A stretch of 64,000 nucleotides of DNA. Origin: Flavobacteriaceae bacterium PS02338 (lineage in GTDB: Bacteria > Bacteroidota > Bacteroidia > Sphingobacteriales > Sphingobacteriaceae). The notes beneath the pieces are model-generated. The model was not told the DNA's origin. It did not search any database and saw only the letters and a list, made by a program, of their open reading frames with translations. The first letter of the stretch is position 1. Every line of letters starts with the position of its first letter. The translations under genes and the position numbers were made by a program. This document shows, in pieces, positions 37,441-46,217 of this stretch. The stretch lies in contig JASCOD010000002.1 in NCBI GenBank assembly GCA_029959615.1, forward strand, positions 372,001 through 436,000, written 5' to 3'.

Positions 37441-38583
37441 ATGAAATTTGCGACTAAAGCCATACATGCAGGTCAGGAGCCAGATCCAACAACTGGAGCG
37501 ATCATGACCCCAATTTATCAAACTTCAACTTACTGGCAAGCTTCTCCGGGAGACCATAAAGGTTACGAGTATTCAAGAGGTACTAACCCAACTCGTAAGG
37601 CTTTGGAAGATTGTTTAGCTGCACTGGAAAACTGTAAGTTTGGTTTAGCATTTAGTAGTGGAATGGGGGCTACAGATTGTTTGTTAAGACTTTTAAAGCC
37701 TGGCGATGAAGTCATCACTGGAAATGATTTGTATGGAGGTTCTTATCGTATCTTCACTAAAATCTACCAGAACTACGGTATCAAGTTTCACTTTTTGGAT
37801 TTATCGAAGCCTGAGAATATCACACCGTATATCAACGAAAAAACTAAATTGGTTTGGATCGAAACTCCAACTAATCCAACTATGCGTATCATTGATATTG
37901 AAGGTGTAGCTAAAATTACAAAAGCAAATCATATTCTTTTAACAGTTGATAATACTTTTGCTTCTCCATATTTACAAAATCCAATTGATCTAGGTGCCGA
38001 TGTGGTTATGCACTCCGTTACAAAATATATTGGTGGTCACTCTGATGTGGTAATGGGAGCTTTGCTAACCAACAATGAGCAATTGTACAAAGATTTGTTC
38101 TTCGTTTATAATGCGTGTGGTGCTACACCAGGGCCTCAAGATGCTTTCTTGGTTTTGAGAGGTATTAAAACTTTGCATTTACGTATGAAAGCGCATTGCG
38201 AAAATGGTGAGAAAGTGGCTCACTTCTTAAGAAATCACTCAAAAATCGATAAGATTTACTGGCCAGGTTTCGAAGACCACCCTAATCATGATGTGGCTAA
38301 AAAACAAATGCGTGGTTTCGGTGGTATGGTATCGGTTACTTTAAAAGATGCAGATTTGAAAGAAACTTTCCGTATTGCTTCGCGTTTTAAGGTATTTTCA
38401 CTAGCGGAGTCTTTAGGAGGTGTAGAGAGCTTGGTAAATCACCCAGTTAGTATGACGCATGGTTCTATTCCAAAAGAAGAGCGTGAAAAGGTTGGTGTAA
38501 CTGATAATCTGTTGCGTTTTAGCGTAGGCGTAGAGGATATTGATGATTTGCTAGCGGATTTGGAACAAGCTTTATCAAATTAG
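37441..38583 (+). CDS. Cys/Met metabolism PLP enzyme (cystathionine gamma-synthase/lyase type)
   Basis: 380 residues from ATG 37441 (MKFATKAIHAGQEPDPTTGA); the longer frame from 37384 runs through the repeat. PLP binds Lys195 in SVTKYIGGHSDVVMG; other family pieces are YEYSRGTNPTRKALE, GMGATD and TVDNTFASPYLQNP. It could be cystathionine gamma-synthase, cystathionine gamma-lyase or a related sulfhydrylase. No partner methionine gene is adjacent. The 3' end overlaps a hairpin that also spans the next gene's start. Confidence 0.92.
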   Translation: MKFATKAIHAGQEPDPTTGAIMTPIYQTSTYWQASPGDHKGYEYSRGTNPTRKALEDCLAALENCKFGLAFSSGMGATDCLLRLLKPGDEVITGNDLYGGSYRIFTKIYQNYGIKFHFLDLSKPENITPYINEKTKLVWIETPTNPTMRIIDIEGVAKITKANHILLTVDNTFASPYLQNPIDLGADVVMHSVTKYIGGHSDVVMGALLTNNEQLYKDLFFVYNACGATPGPQDAFLVLRGIKTLHLRMKAHCENGEKVAHFLRNHSKIDKIYWPGFEDHPNHDVAKKQMRGFGGMVSVTLKDADLKETFRIASRFKVFSLAESLGGVESLVNHPVSMTHGSIPKEEREKVGVTDNLLRFSVGVEDIDDLLADLEQALSN

Positions 38584-38607
38584 CTTATTTGCTAATCAGC
38601 TAATTTG
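38576..38607. repeat. Hairpin over the metB-like stop and the next gene's start
   Basis: CAAATTAGCT (38576-38585) and AGCTAATTTG (38598-38607) are perfect complements. The first arm includes the TAG stop, and the second ends directly before the ATG at 38608. This could affect translation of the downstream gene. Confidence 0.7.
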
Positions 38608-39471
38608 ATGATGAAAATTGATAATCTTAAAGACTTTCTCGATGCAAAGGTTGCGCAATACAATCAGCCTAACTTTATATCGAATGATCCAATCAGTATT
38701 CCGCATCAGTATAGTTTAAAACAAGATATTGAAATTGCTGCATTTTTTGCAGCAATTTTAGCTTGGGGACAACGCAAAACCATCATCAATAAATGTAATG
38801 AGTTATTGGCGAGGATGGATAACCAGCCTTATCAATTTATGCTGCATCATTCTGATAACGATTTAAAAGGATTGTTGGGATTTAAACATCGCACGTTCAA
38901 TGATACCGATTTGCTGTACTTTGTAGCCTTCTTTCAGCAGCACTATCAACAATCAAATTCATTAGAAACTGCTTTTATACCTCAGGCTTTAACTTACAGA
39001 ACAGATTACTTGAGTGTTGAAGAAATAGCTTCTGGCTACGAATTAACTTCTTCTACTTGTTATACTTCCGATTTAGTAATTGCTGATTTCACGATAGAAA
39101 AAGCATTAAACCATTTCCGATCTTATTTCTTTAGTCTGCCAGATTTCCCTCGTAGAACGATTAAGCATATTTCATCGCCAATACAAAAATCTACCTGTAA
39201 ACGCTTAAATATGTTTTTAAGGTGGATGGTTCGTAAAGATAATTGTGGGGTTGATTTTGGAATTTGGAATACCATTCGTCCTGCTGATTTAATTTGTCCA
39301 TGCGATGTACATGTAGACCGTGTAGCTCGTTATTTTGGATTAATTGAACGTAAGCAAACAGATTGGCTCACCGCTGTAGAACTTACTACTCGTTTAAAAG
39401 AATTCGATGCAGAAGACCCTGTGAGGTATGATTTTGCTTTGTTCGGATTGGGAGTAGAAGGGGAGTTTTAG
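38608..39471 (+). CDS. TIGR02757 family protein
   Basis: 287 residues from ATG 38608 (a TTG one codon upstream, at 38605, is also possible). The pattern AAFFAAILAWGQRKTIINKC and DVHVDRVARYFGLI match the TIGR02757/DUF2400 family of Bacteroidota and others. The Cys pair IWNTIRPADLICPCDVHVD may bind a metal or form part of an active site, and the family resembles DNA glycosylase-like helix folds. No function is proved. It is close behind the PLP-enzyme gene. Confidence 0.85.
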   Translation: MMKIDNLKDFLDAKVAQYNQPNFISNDPISIPHQYSLKQDIEIAAFFAAILAWGQRKTIINKCNELLARMDNQPYQFMLHHSDNDLKGLLGFKHRTFNDTDLLYFVAFFQQHYQQSNSLETAFIPQALTYRTDYLSVEEIASGYELTSSTCYTSDLVIADFTIEKALNHFRSYFFSLPDFPRRTIKHISSPIQKSTCKRLNMFLRWMVRKDNCGVDFGIWNTIRPADLICPCDVHVDRVARYFGLIERKQTDWLTAVELTTRLKEFDAEDPVRYDFALFGLGVEGEF

Positions 39472-39545
39472 TTAGTTTGTTGGATGGTTAGTTTTTTAGT
39501 TGTTTCGATTACTGTTAAGACGTACAACTTATAACCTAAAACTTA

Positions 39546-39553
39546 TAACTTTA
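39546..39553 (+). promoter_or_regulatory. -7-like box placed for a leaderless transcript of the DUF1905 gene
   Basis: TAACTTTA (5 of 6 fixed bases of TAnnTTTG) ends 4 bases before the ATG at 39558, the same spacing seen at three other genes. Confidence 0.45.
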
Positions 39554-39557
39554 GTAA

Positions 39558-40070
39558 ATGGTAAATTTTAACGCCGAGATAGAAAAGTTTGATAGCAACG
39601 GTGAGAAAACTGGTTGGAGTTACGTTTTTGTGCCTGAAGCTATTGCGCAGCAAATTAAGTCTGATGATAAGAGAGGATTTCGCGTGCGAGGGCAGCTTGA
39701 TAACCTTCAAATCAGTGGAAAGAGTTTAATTCCGATGGGGAATGGCGATTTCATTTTGCCGCTTGATGGTAAAATCCGTAAACAATTAAAAAAAGAAGCT
39801 GGTCATCCCGTTTCGTTATCTCTAGAACACGATGTGGATTTTAAAATTGAAATTCCCGAAGATTTGGAGGTTTGTTTAGCTCAGGAAGATGGCTTGCTGG
39901 AGCATTTTTTATCCTATACCAAGTCGCATCAGAATTATTTTATCGTTTGGCTAAATACCGCTAAAACAGAAGTTACCAGAACTAAACGACTAATCATGAT
40001 TGTAGACGCCATGGCGAAGAAGCAAGATTTTGGTTTGATGTTGAGGAGTAATAAGAAAAGTGGTCAGTAG
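39558..40070 (+). CDS. DUF1905 and YdeI/OmpD-associated domain protein
   Basis: 170 residues. Residues 1-95 (FNAEIEKFDSNGEKTGWSYV to SLSLEHDVDFKIEIP) match the DUF1905 beta-sheet domain, and the C-terminal half (HFLSYTKSHQNYFIVWLNTA, then TKRLIMIVDAM) matches the YdeI-type domain linked to bacteriocin protection and YdeI. Role is unclear. The start is well fixed by the upstream box. Confidence 0.82.
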   Translation: MVNFNAEIEKFDSNGEKTGWSYVFVPEAIAQQIKSDDKRGFRVRGQLDNLQISGKSLIPMGNGDFILPLDGKIRKQLKKEAGHPVSLSLEHDVDFKIEIPEDLEVCLAQEDGLLEHFLSYTKSHQNYFIVWLNTAKTEVTRTKRLIMIVDAMAKKQDFGLMLRSNKKSGQ

Positions 40071-40101
40071 ACAGGTATCAGTGGTCAGTTTAATACTACT
40101 G

Positions 40102-40195
40102 CCGTCATGCTGACCTGTAGCGCGAAGCGGAAAGCTACTTGTAAATTTATTTCAGCATCTATTTAGCTGATCCAGAAACAAGTTCAGGATGACGG
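40102..40195. repeat. Palindrome CCGTCATGCTGA type between convergent genes
   Basis: The ends CCGTCATGCTGA (40102-40113) and TCAGGATGACGG (40184-40195, one mismatch) are complementary. Inner parts are weaker. It lies between the DUF1905 gene and the GT2 gene stops and may terminate both. Confidence 0.7.
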
Positions 40196-40206
40196 AATGC
40201 AGAAAA

Positions 40207-40932
40207 CTACCTTTTATAATTCCTAAACCAGCTACTGATTTTCATTTGGATAACTCCTAGGAAAGCTTCTCTAAAAATACGGGTACTCATTTTAGAAGTT
40301 CCTTCAGTTCTGTCTGTGAAGATGATTGGTACTTCAACTACATTAAAGCCATATTTGATAGCCGTAAACTTCATCTCAATCTGGAAGGCATAACCAACAA
40401 ACTTGATTTTATCCATTGGGATGGTTTCTAGCACTTTTCTAGTATAGCATTTAAAACCTGCAGTAGCGTCTTGAATATTAATGCCTGTAATGATACGCAC
40501 ATACATCGAGGCAAAATAAGACATCAAAACACGTCCCATTGGCCAATTTACTACATTTACACCTTTTACGTAACGAGAGCCAATAGATAAGTCAGCACCG
40601 TTTACGCAAGCATCTCTCAACTTAATTAGATCCTCTGGATTATGTGAGAAATCGGCATCCATCTCGAAAATATATTCATACTTCCTTTCCAGTGCCCATT
40701 TAAAACCGTGAATATAAGCAGTGCCAAGGCCAAGTTTTCCTTTTCGTTCTTCAATGTGTAGCATTGGGAACTCATCTTGCAAGCCCTTTACAATCTGTGC
40801 AGTACCATCTGGAGAGCCATCATCAATAATCAGAATTTCGAAATAATAAGGTAATGAGAAAACTTTGCGAATAATCTTTTCGATGTTCTCTTTCTCGTTA
40901 TACGTTGGAATGATGACTAAGCTGTCGGACAA
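40207..40932 (-). CDS. GT2 polyprenol-monophosphomannose synthase type glycosyltransferase
   Basis: 241 residues. A TTG start at 40932 is implied because a stop codon lies immediately upstream in frame. GT2 features are clear: VIIPTYNEKENI, IDDGSPDGTAQI, the DxD in FEMDADFSHNPEDL, and SIGSRYVKGVNV. Related enzymes make polyprenyl-phosphate mannose or glucose for the cell envelope. The membrane tail of fused homologues is missing. The exact sugar is unknown. Confidence 0.9.
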   Translation of the reverse strand: MSDSLVIIPTYNEKENIEKIIRKVFSLPYYFEILIIDDGSPDGTAQIVKGLQDEFPMLHIEERKGKLGLGTAYIHGFKWALERKYEYIFEMDADFSHNPEDLIKLRDACVNGADLSIGSRYVKGVNVVNWPMGRVLMSYFASMYVRIITGINIQDATAGFKCYTRKVLETIPMDKIKFVGYAFQIEMKFTAIKYGFNVVEVPIIFTDRTEGTSKMSTRIFREAFLGVIQMKISSWFRNYKR

Positions 40933-41034
40933 TTAATTTTAGATTTTAGATGGACGATTTACGATTTCTGTTCTGCGAAAGTAATGAATTTAGGTTGATG
41001 TTTATACTTAGCTACTTCGTTAAATTGTGTTAAA

Positions 41035-42498
41035 CTATCTGATGTCGCCCATCCATCTCTTCAGCATTGGTACTAAGAAGAATATAAATACCCCTACACC
41101 GGCAGAAAAAATAGAAATCTGTAGCAATACATTGGCGTAATACGGCAACGATAATACTGGATTGTTTGCGGCTACAATATCTTTTGGAATACTCATTAAC
41201 GCACCAATTTTACCTGCAAGAAATTCACCAATTGCGGTAAAAAAGAAGAAAATACCCATCATTAAGCCTACAATGTTTACCGGCGATAATTTAGTAATCA
41301 TGGATAAACCTACCGGAGAAATACACATTTCGCCACAGATAATAAAGAAATATCCGCCAGCGAAAGCTAACAATGGAATTAAACCATGACTTAAACTAGC
41401 TTGACATGCCAAATAGAATGTAAAGAAACCAAGTGCAACGAAGATAAATGAGAAAGCAAATTTTGCCGGAGTAGATGGTTCTAATCCGCGTTTATTTAGC
41501 CAAGGCCACAATGCAGCAAATACGAAACTCAAAATAATTACCCATCCAGGAGGAAGAAAATTATTAACAGCAAGTGCTGGAAGTTCAATTCCAAGTACAT
41601 GCATATCTACATTTCGCATGGCAAATAGGTTTAAGGAACCTGCATTTTGCTCATAAAATGCCCAGAACAAAGTAGAAACTACGACTAAGACTAAGGCTGA
41701 TAATAATTTGAATTTGGCAGCTTTTTCTAGCTTAGACGCTAAGTATAAAATGTAAATAACTGAGATTACTGCCAAAACCAACATAATGCTGTCTAATGCT
41801 TCGTAATAATTGAACAGGGTTACGATAATGGGTAATGCGCCGAACGTTAATAGGTAAATTGCCCATTCCACTGAAATAAAACCGGCTAGTTTTTTATGTA
41901 AATCATTAGTTAATGGCAAGCCCTTTTCCTTTAATGAGGATTTCCCGATAATGAAAACTACCAAACCTAAGACCATGAAAATACCTGCTAAGCCAAAGCC
42001 ATAATGCCAGTTTATTTTCTGACCAACATAACCGCAGAGTAAGCCACCTAAAGCGGCACCAATGTTAATTCCCATGTAAAATAGAGAGAAACCACTGTCT
42101 TTTCTTGGGTCATTGTTGTCGTATAATGTACCTACCAAACTAGATACATTTGGTTTGAAGAAGCCGTTGCCACAAATGATAAAAGCCATGCCGTAGAAGA
42201 AACTCCAATCTTGGGGGATAGCCAATACGATATGTCCAATCGACATCAGTACACCGCCAAAAATAATCGCTCTCCGGTAACCTAAAAACTTGTCAGCCAA
42301 CATTCCGCCAAACATAGGCATGGTATAAACCAATGCCGAATAAGCACCTAAAATCGCATAGCCTTTTGGTTCATCAAACTTCAGTTGCGTAACCATGTAG
42401 GCTAGCAGTAAAGCTTTCATTCCGTAGAACGAAAAACGCTCCCACATTTCGGTGAAAAATAGGAGATAGAGCTGCTTTGGATGTTTGGTTTGATTCAT
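41035..42498 (-). CDS. Proton-dependent oligopeptide (POT/PTR) transporter
   Basis: 487 residues with about 14 helices. The family signature ExxER is in FTEMWERFSFYGMKALLLAY; then FGGMLADKFLGYRRAI and the PTR block IICGNGFFKPNVSSLVG with GINIGAALG follow. It imports di- and tripeptides with protons. Substrate range is not predictable. It is divergent from nothing near; pdxH lies upstream on the same strand, 70 bp away. Confidence 0.92.
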   Translation of the reverse strand: MNQTKHPKQLYLLFFTEMWERFSFYGMKALLLAYMVTQLKFDEPKGYAILGAYSALVYTMPMFGGMLADKFLGYRRAIIFGGVLMSIGHIVLAIPQDWSFFYGMAFIICGNGFFKPNVSSLVGTLYDNNDPRKDSGFSLFYMGINIGAALGGLLCGYVGQKINWHYGFGLAGIFMVLGLVVFIIGKSSLKEKGLPLTNDLHKKLAGFISVEWAIYLLTFGALPIIVTLFNYYEALDSIMLVLAVISVIYILYLASKLEKAAKFKLLSALVLVVVSTLFWAFYEQNAGSLNLFAMRNVDMHVLGIELPALAVNNFLPPGWVIILSFVFAALWPWLNKRGLEPSTPAKFAFSFIFVALGFFTFYLACQASLSHGLIPLLAFAGGYFFIICGEMCISPVGLSMITKLSPVNIVGLMMGIFFFFTAIGEFLAGKIGALMSIPKDIVAANNPVLSLPYYANVLLQISIFSAGVGVFIFFLVPMLKRWMGDIR

Positions 42499-42534
42499 TT
42501 TTTAGGGGATAGGTATTAGGTTTTAGTGGTTAGT

Positions 42535-42562
42535 AACTTTCTACTTTTAACTTTCTACTTTT
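42535..42562. repeat. Tandem 14-bp direct repeat
   Basis: AACTTTCTACTTTT occurs twice in a row (42535-42548 and 42549-42562), with a further partial copy after it. It lies between the POT transporter and pdxH genes. Confidence 0.7.
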
Positions 42563-42568
42563 AACTTT

Positions 42569-43219
42569 TTATGGCGCTAGACGCTCAATCTTCCAGCTTC
42601 CGTTCACAAAAGTATATTTTATTCTATCATGCAAACGGCTTGATCTGCCTTGCCAGAATTCTATTACCGATGGTCTTACAATATATCCACCCCAATGCGC
42701 TGGTTTCGGTATTGTTTTACCTTCGTATTGTTTGGTGAGTTCTTCAACTTTACTTTCTAAAACTTCTCTATCTGCAATTACCTGACTTTGGGGTGAAGCA
42801 ATGGCACCAATTTGACTCCCTACAGGACGAGAGTTGAAATATTGCTCTGAAGTTTCTTTGTCTAGTTTTTCTATTTTACCTTCTATTCTTACCTGACGCT
42901 CTAATTCTCCCCAAAAGAATACTAAACAGGCCAATGGATTTTTCTTAATTTCTTTGCCTTTTTGGCTCAGGTAATTGGTGTAAAAACTGAAACCATCTTT
43001 ATCAAATCCTTTTAATAGCACAATTCTAGCATTCGGTCGCCCAGATTTGTCTGCCGTAGCTAGAGTCATCACGTTAGGTTCAAAAATCTCTGCACTTATA
43101 GCATCTGAGAACCATTTTTCGAATTGTATTATTGGATCTTTAACAATGTCTTTTTCATTCAATTCTGCAGCCTTATAGTCTTGCCTTAAGTTTTGTATCG
43201 CTTCTTTGGTCAATTTCAT
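42569..43219 (-). CDS. pdxH: Pyridoxamine 5'-phosphate oxidase
   Basis: 216 residues, usual length. FMN-binding and substrate pieces are visible: MTLATADKSGRPNARIVLLKG, FYTNYLSQKGKEIKKNP, and the C-terminal HWGGYIVRPSVIEFWQGR plus SRLHDRIKYT. It makes pyridoxal phosphate from pyridoxamine or pyridoxine phosphate. The gene stands upstream of the POT gene with a direct repeat between. Confidence 0.95.
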   Translation of the reverse strand: MKLTKEAIQNLRQDYKAAELNEKDIVKDPIIQFEKWFSDAISAEIFEPNVMTLATADKSGRPNARIVLLKGFDKDGFSFYTNYLSQKGKEIKKNPLACLVFFWGELERQVRIEGKIEKLDKETSEQYFNSRPVGSQIGAIASPQSQVIADREVLESKVEELTKQYEGKTIPKPAHWGGYIVRPSVIEFWQGRSSRLHDRIKYTFVNGSWKIERLAP

Positions 43220-43420
43220 CTGTATATAATTATATTTTTAATGGTCAGTTGTTCCTTTCTAATGTAACATCAACATTTTTTTTTGTACTTAATGATGATG
43301 TTAACTTGTACGGTTCATGGAGTAAAAGTAAGGTTGTTTAGAGTTACTTTTTAATATTCGCTCATTTTTCTACATTTAGATGAGGACAATCATTATTGGC
43401 CAGTTTCGAATATATTTTGT

Positions 43421-43428
43421 TATTTTAG
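43421..43428 (+). promoter_or_regulatory. -7-like box placed for a leaderless yqgE transcript
   Basis: TATTTTAG (5 of 6 fixed bases of TAnnTTTG) ends 4 bases before the ATG at 43433. A TTG at 43396-43398 could be a -33 box with a 22-bp spacer. Confidence 0.5.
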
Positions 43429-43432
43429 AGAT

Positions 43433-43996
43433 ATGTTAAGCTTATTGAATCCTTCAGCTGGTAAGTTATTGATTTCGGAACCATTTTTGGCCGACCCTAA
43501 CTTTAGGCGTTCGGTAATTTTGCTTACCGAGTATGGAGAAGAGGGGGCAGTAGGGTTTATCTTAAATCAACCAAGTAACTTAGTGGTGAAAGATTTGATT
43601 CCAGATTTATGGATGGCAGATTTTCCTGTATTTATCGGTGGCCCTGTAGAAATAGATACCATTCATTTTGTACATAGATGTTATGATAAATTGAATAGCG
43701 GAGAAGAGATTATAGATGGATTGTACTGGGGTGGAGATTTCGAAACTTTGAAGCTGCTTATCAATAACAATAGTATTCAAGAAGATGAGGTAAAGTTTTT
43801 TCTAGGTTATTCTGGCTGGGATTTTAATCAACTAGAAAATGAACTGGCTACCAACACTTGGATTGTTTCAGATAAATACCACGAGGACACTGTATTTTCT
43901 CAAAATGAGGAAGCGCTTTGGAAGGAGGTGATTATCAATCTAGGACCAAAATATGCGCATGTGAGTAATTTCCCTACAGATCCAAATTTGAATTAG
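43433..43996 (+). CDS. YqgE/AlgH family protein
   Basis: 187 residues. The family start AGKLLISEPFLADPNFRRSV and EEGAVGFILNQPS, with GGPVEIDTIHFVH in the middle, identify YqgE/AlgH. The role is unknown; in Pseudomonas it affects alginate transcription. The start codon is fixed by the box 4 bases upstream. It ends opposite purE. Confidence 0.9.
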   Translation: MLSLLNPSAGKLLISEPFLADPNFRRSVILLTEYGEEGAVGFILNQPSNLVVKDLIPDLWMADFPVFIGGPVEIDTIHFVHRCYDKLNSGEEIIDGLYWGGDFETLKLLINNNSIQEDEVKFFLGYSGWDFNQLENELATNTWIVSDKYHEDTVFSQNEEALWKEVIINLGPKYAHVSNFPTDPNLN

Positions 43997-44023
43997 TTAG
44001 TCGGGAAGTTATTAGACAGAAAA

Positions 44024-44058
44024 GTCCGAAAGACAGAGGTTTTCTATATCTTTCGGAC
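44024..44058. terminator. Hairpin between yqgE and purE
   Basis: GTCCGAAAG (44024-44032) and CTTTCGGAC (44050-44058) are perfect complements with a 17-nt loop. Nearby T-runs follow on the plus strand only loosely, so terminator function is probable rather than sure. Confidence 0.6.
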
Positions 44059-44083
44059 CAAAATACTTTTCCGACTTTCCGGA

Positions 44084-44605
44084 CTATTTTTCCATTTCAG
44101 CAGCAGTCTCTTCAACTTTTGCTCTCAAATCATCTTTATAAGCTTGCATTTTTTCTGCTAGCTCAGGTTTTGCCGTAGATAATATTTGAACTGCTAATAA
44201 ACCAGCATTTTTAGCTGCATTTAAAGCTACCGTAGCCACAGGAATACCGTTTGGCATTTGTAGAATAGAAAGAATACTGTCCCAACCGTCGATAGAATTT
44301 GATGACTTTACAGGAACACCAATTACAGGAACAGTAGTGATAGAAGCCACCATGCCTGGCAAATGCGCAGCGCCACCAGCACCAGCAATAATTACTTTAA
44401 TACCACGGCTAGCTGCTTCCTTTGCGTAAGTAAACATTCTATCTGGCGTACGGTGTGCTGAAACTACTGTAATTTCAAAATCTACACCAAATGCTTTACA
44501 AATATCTGCTGCATCTTGCATTACAGGCAAGTCGGACTTGCTGCCCATGATAATACCAACTTTTACCCCAACCCCTAAAGGGGCTTTTTCCTTTATATTG
44601 CTCAT
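44084..44605 (-). CDS. purE: N5-carboxyaminoimidazole ribonucleotide mutase
   Basis: 173 residues from ATG 44605; a longer frame starts with TTG at 44641. The core begins VGIIMGSKSDLPVMQDAADI, then SAHRTPDRMFTYAKEA, GAGGAAHLPGMVA and PVIGVPVKSSNSIDGWDSIL. It converts N5-CAIR to CAIR in purine synthesis. About 14 residues (MSNIKEKAPLGVGVK) precede the usual start of the family, and part of them is encoded by a palindromic repeat. purK is 70 bp upstream on the same strand. Confidence 0.93.
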   Translation of the reverse strand: MSNIKEKAPLGVGVKVGIIMGSKSDLPVMQDAADICKAFGVDFEITVVSAHRTPDRMFTYAKEAASRGIKVIIAGAGGAAHLPGMVASITTVPVIGVPVKSSNSIDGWDSILSILQMPNGIPVATVALNAAKNAGLLAVQILSTAKPELAEKMQAYKDDLRAKVEETAAEMEK

Positions 44606-44676
44606 GTCAATTTTAATATTTTTTTCAATTTTGCTTTCCAAATTGTATTTAATTCCCCCTTCAGGGGGTAGGGGGT
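44566..44676. repeat. CCCC/GGGG inverted repeat element spanning the purK-purE junction
   Basis: An arm at 44566-44583 (hairpin ACCCCTAAAGGGG at 44571-44583) faces a diverged complement at 44655-44676 (hairpin CCCCCTTCAGGGGG at 44655-44668). One end lies inside the purE coding region, the other touches the purK stop codon. Confidence 0.75.
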
Positions 44677-45815
44677 TAAGAAATCACTTTCAAAGTTTGT
44701 TGTACGAACCTTGCTTTTTCGATAGCTTTCTCACGGTTTTGGTCCACAATAGTTAAATGGCCCATTTTACGGAATGGCTTGGTGTATTTCTTGCCATAAA
44801 GATGAACGTAAACACCTTCAATTGACATGATTTTTTCCAATCCATCGTATTTAGCTACACCATCATGACCTTTCTCTCCCAATACATTAACCATTATGGC
44901 ATTCGAAATAGAACGGGTATCACCTAATGGTAAATTGAAAATAGCCCTTAAATGTTGCCCAAATTGCGATACATAGTTACCTTCAATAGTTTGGTGGCCA
45001 CTGTTATGTGGGCGAGGAGCTAATTCGTTCACTAGAATATCACCATGCTTAGTGATGAACATTTCCACCGCTAAAATACCGGTAATATTTAATGCAGCCG
45101 CAATATCCTTTGCAATTTTTTCTGCTCTTTCTTGAATGCTTTCAGGGTAAGTAGAAGGAGAGATCAAGAATTCTACCAAGTTGGCCTCAGCATTAAATTC
45201 CATCTCTACCATTGGAAAAGTCTTCGTGTCACCGTTGGCATTTCTAGCTACAATTACAGCTATTTCCTTCTCAAAATTTACTAACTCTTCAATTAAAGTA
45301 GGTGCTTCAAAAGCATTCTTAACGTCAGAAGCATTACTTATTTTCATTACGCCTTTGCCATCATAACCATCTTTACGTAATTTCAAGATATATGGGAAAG
45401 GGAATTTTCCGCTGCTCAAATCTTCTTTAGAATTCACTAACATGAAAGGAGCGGTAGGTATATCATTTTCCTTAAAGAACTGTTTCTGAACACCTTTGTC
45501 TTGTATCAATCTAATTACTCTAGATTGCGGATAAACTTGTTTACCTTCTCGTTCTAATTGCTCAAGGGCATCTACATTTACCTTCTCAATTTCAATGGTG
45601 ATGATGTCCGCTTTTTTACCAAAATTATATACGGTATCGTAATCGGTAATAGAACCATTCTCGAAATAATTGGCAATGTGTTTACACGGAGCATCAGCGT
45701 CTGGATCTAGTACCAATGTGGTTAAATTGTAGTTGATTGCTTCTTGAATTAACATTCTGCCCAATTGTCCGCCGCCTAAAATACCTAGTTTTAAATCGCT
45801 AATCTGTTTTGCCAT
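44676..45815 (-). CDS. purK: N5-carboxyaminoimidazole ribonucleotide synthase
   Basis: 379 residues from the ATG at 45815; the frame upstream of it runs into the promoter box. An ATP-grasp protein: GILGGGQLGRMLIQEA at the start, then VQKQFFKENDIPTAPF, PYILKLRKDGYDGKGV and NELAPRPHNSGHQTIE. It uses ATP and bicarbonate to carboxylate AIR, ahead of PurE. The purine step order and co-direction with purE suggest a shared operon. Confidence 0.95.
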   Translation of the reverse strand: MAKQISDLKLGILGGGQLGRMLIQEAINYNLTTLVLDPDADAPCKHIANYFENGSITDYDTVYNFGKKADIITIEIEKVNVDALEQLEREGKQVYPQSRVIRLIQDKGVQKQFFKENDIPTAPFMLVNSKEDLSSGKFPFPYILKLRKDGYDGKGVMKISNASDVKNAFEAPTLIEELVNFEKEIAVIVARNANGDTKTFPMVEMEFNAEANLVEFLISPSTYPESIQERAEKIAKDIAAALNITGILAVEMFITKHGDILVNELAPRPHNSGHQTIEGNYVSQFGQHLRAIFNLPLGDTRSISNAIMVNVLGEKGHDGVAKYDGLEKIMSIEGVYVHLYGKKYTKPFRKMGHLTIVDQNREKAIEKARFVQQTLKVIS

Positions 45816-45833
45816 TATCGCTTGAATTTGTAG

Positions 45834-45841
45834 CAAAAGTA
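45834..45841 (-). promoter_or_regulatory. -7 box of purK
   Basis: Minus strand reads TACTTTTG, a full TAnnTTTG match. Start near 45829, leader of about 14 nt. This also settles the purK start at 45815, since the longer frame would begin inside the promoter. Confidence 0.6.
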
Positions 45842-45946
45842 GCAAAAAATAAGCATATGGTTTGGGTTAATTGTACATTAGATTACAATTAGAAGCGCAA
45901 TATTTGTGCTACTATTTTCCGAAAGTCCTGCCATCCGCTTTACTTC

Positions 45947-45964
45947 TCCCGATAAAAATCGGGA
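45947..45964. repeat. Hairpin TCCCGAT-AAAA-ATCGGGA
   Basis: A perfect 7-bp stem with an A4 loop, inside the purK upstream region. Flanks (CCATCCGCTTTACTTC and CTACTGTCAGGGC) look like a larger dispersed repeat, but no second copy is in the window. Confidence 0.6.
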
Positions 45965-46070
45965 TGCGTGTTCGCTACTGTCAGGGCTATTTAATTCAAA
46001 ACAGTACAAAACCTTGCGGCATTTTGCGAAAACTTCAAAATCTTCGCGTTAAATGTTAAAAAAACTAGCT

Positions 46071-46151
46071 AGTCGAGATTTGCAATCTCGACTTTTATAG
46101 CCGCGGATTTAAAATCCGCAGATAGGTCGTTCCGGATTGCAAATCCGGAAC
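46071..46151. repeat. Array of three unrelated-arm hairpins with AT-rich centres
   Basis: AGTCGAGATT/AATCTCGACT (46071-46093), GCGGATTT/AAATCCGC (46103-46119) and GTTCCGGATT/AATCCGGAAC (46129-46151) are perfect, in a row. Each has an ATT...AAT centre but a different outer arm. Confidence 0.85.
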
Positions 46152-46217
46152 AGCATTACAATCAATGGAAATGCAACCTTGCAACAATAAAACCATAAAG
46201 CAATAAAACAATTCCTT

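Noticed and set aside
40050..40100. Short direct repeats GTGGTCAGT after the DUF1905 gene
   Set aside because: Only two copies of nine bases; no sign of a wider pattern.
43265..43303. Inverted repeat TAACATCA/TGATGTTA upstream of pdxH
   Set aside because: Only 8 bp with a 23-base loop in AT-rich sequence; not clearly above chance.
45816..45845. Longer purK start
   Set aside because: It would begin inside the -7 box and adds a Leu-rich piece not seen in the family.
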